Assembly (NCBI GenBank): GCA_014523665.1
Contig: JAATVR010000305.1
Location: 1-5,473, forward strand
Direction: 5' to 3'
Length of the DNA: 5,473 bases
Source: Nitrososphaerales archaeon TH526
GTDB taxonomy: Archaea; Thermoproteota; Nitrososphaeria; Nitrososphaerales; Nitrososphaeraceae
Shown here: positions 4,941 through 5,473 of the stretch, piece after piece
Numbering within the stretch: position 1 is the first letter of the stretch
Layout of the letters: each line of letters opens with the position of its first letter
Made by a program: the position numbers and the translations under genes
The notes under the pieces: model-generated
Seen by the model: the letters and a program-made list of their open reading frames with translations, nothing else
Told to the model about the DNA's origin: nothing
Databases searched by the model: none

Positions 4941-5337
4941 TCAAAAGGTGCTCTCACATCACCTGGCGTAAATCCTACTTCCTCAGACATTACGTATTTG
5001 CTTAACGTGACTAAAGTAGCAGAAGGCCATGTAACCCTTGATGGAGGTGGGGAGGAATGCATGGACCCTTGCAGTATGGGAATTTGAAATTGTGGTTCTG
5101 TTCAGGTAGATCTTATGATTGATTCTTGTGGCTATTTGATGCTCGATTCACACGAACCTTCAAACTTTTTAGCACAGTTATGATGTGCCTTCCGACGTAC
5201 CACGCGATGGCCAGTCAGTCATTGCTTAGTGTACTTCAGTAGACACCGGAACTTTCTTTATATTTTTGACTCCTCACACATCCAATCCTGTCCAAATTCA
5301 TCCACCTGATTCAGTCCCCTCATCAGAAACCACCACC
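4941..5337 (+). pseudogene. Decayed coding-like stretch leading into the tandem repeat
   Basis: Two + frames give protein-like text. The first (4941-5183) reads SKGALTSPGVNPTSSDITYL, LNVTKVAEGHVTLDGGGEEC and MDPCSMGI, has a TGA at 5085-5087, then continues NCGSVQVDLMIDSCGYLMLD to TGA 5181-5183. The second takes over at 5179 with YDVPSDVPRDGQSVIA, has a TAG at 5227-5229, then continues CTSVDTGTFFIFLTPHTSNP and runs in phase into the repeat as PPDSVPSSE. The whole looks like the remains of one protein with a few Cys and a Pro/Ser-rich repetitive end, as in some cell-surface proteins, but I recognise no family. At least two stops and one or two shifts break it. It may begin in the frame from 4696. 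Confidence 0.33.
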
Positions 5338-5473
5338 TGATTCAGTCCCCTCATCAGAAACCACCACCTGATTCAGTCCCCTCATCAGAACCACCACCTG
5401 ATTCAGTCCCCTCATCAGAACCACCACCTGATTCAGTCCCCTCATCAGAACCACCACCTGATTCAGTCCCCTC
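5302..5473. repeat. Tandem repeat, 30/31-bp units, runs off the window end
   Basis: Five full units start at 5302, 5333, 5364, 5394 and 5424, with a partial sixth at 5454. The first two are 31 bp (AAA before CCACC), the next three 30 bp (AA). The units are otherwise identical. There are no spacers, so it is not a CRISPR array. A 30-bp unit is ten codons: PPDSVPSSEP on +, or GSDEGTESGG on -, both free of stops. On - the frame entering from the window end closes at TGA 5354-5356, created by the first 31-bp unit met. Upstream + text is in phase with PPDSVPSSE. Each unit also contains CTGAT...ATCAG as a small dyad. Confidence 0.95.

Noticed and set aside
4865..5062. - open frame of 65 codons
   Set aside because: It is antisense to the coding-like + text, with no promoter, motif or family resemblance.
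5302..5473. CRISPR array
   Set aside because: Units abut directly with no unique spacers.

Overview
The window reads like a piece of an archaeal genome, most probably a soil member of the Nitrososphaerota (ammonia-oxidising Thaumarchaeota, Nitrososphaera/Nitrosocosmicus-like). This is inferred from AT-rich DNA, genes with very short or no leaders, TATA-like boxes about 35 bases before start codons, a small C2H2 zinc-finger protein, and a remnant resembling the integrases of that group. No rRNA or other marker gene confirms it.

Layout. Bases 1-329 hold nothing convincing. Bases 330-663 look like a broken gene spread over three frames. Bases 696-1388 (+) encode an intact AIM24/TIGR00266-family protein. 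Bases 1389-2196 are non-coding and hold a 117-bp direct duplication, hairpins and the first copy of a dispersed ~40-bp motif. Bases 2197-2489 (+) look like another broken gene. Bases 2482-2647 (-) encode a small C2H2 zinc-finger protein carrying a one-base frameshift inside the finger. Bases 2947-3471 (-) encode an intact non-heme ferritin with its own promoter. Upstream on the same strand lie a short frameshifted reading (3605-3749) and a 67-residue membrane-anchored Cys-rich peptide (3785-3988), separated by a hairpin. Bases 4080-4365 (-) contain an unrecognised open frame. From 4627 onward the + strand holds an integrase N-terminal remnant with an in-frame stop, then a decayed coding-like stretch that leads into a 30/31-bp tandem repeat running off the window end.

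Only the AIM24-family gene and the ferritin are confident intact genes. The dominant theme is gene decay: several neighbouring readings look protein-like but are broken by single-base shifts or stop codons. This could be a true gene graveyard of the kind seen around integration sites, or it could partly reflect base-level assembly error. Read-level data would separate the two. Ferritin stores iron and protects against Fe(II)-driven oxidative damage; nothing in the sequence links it functionally to the AIM24-family gene.
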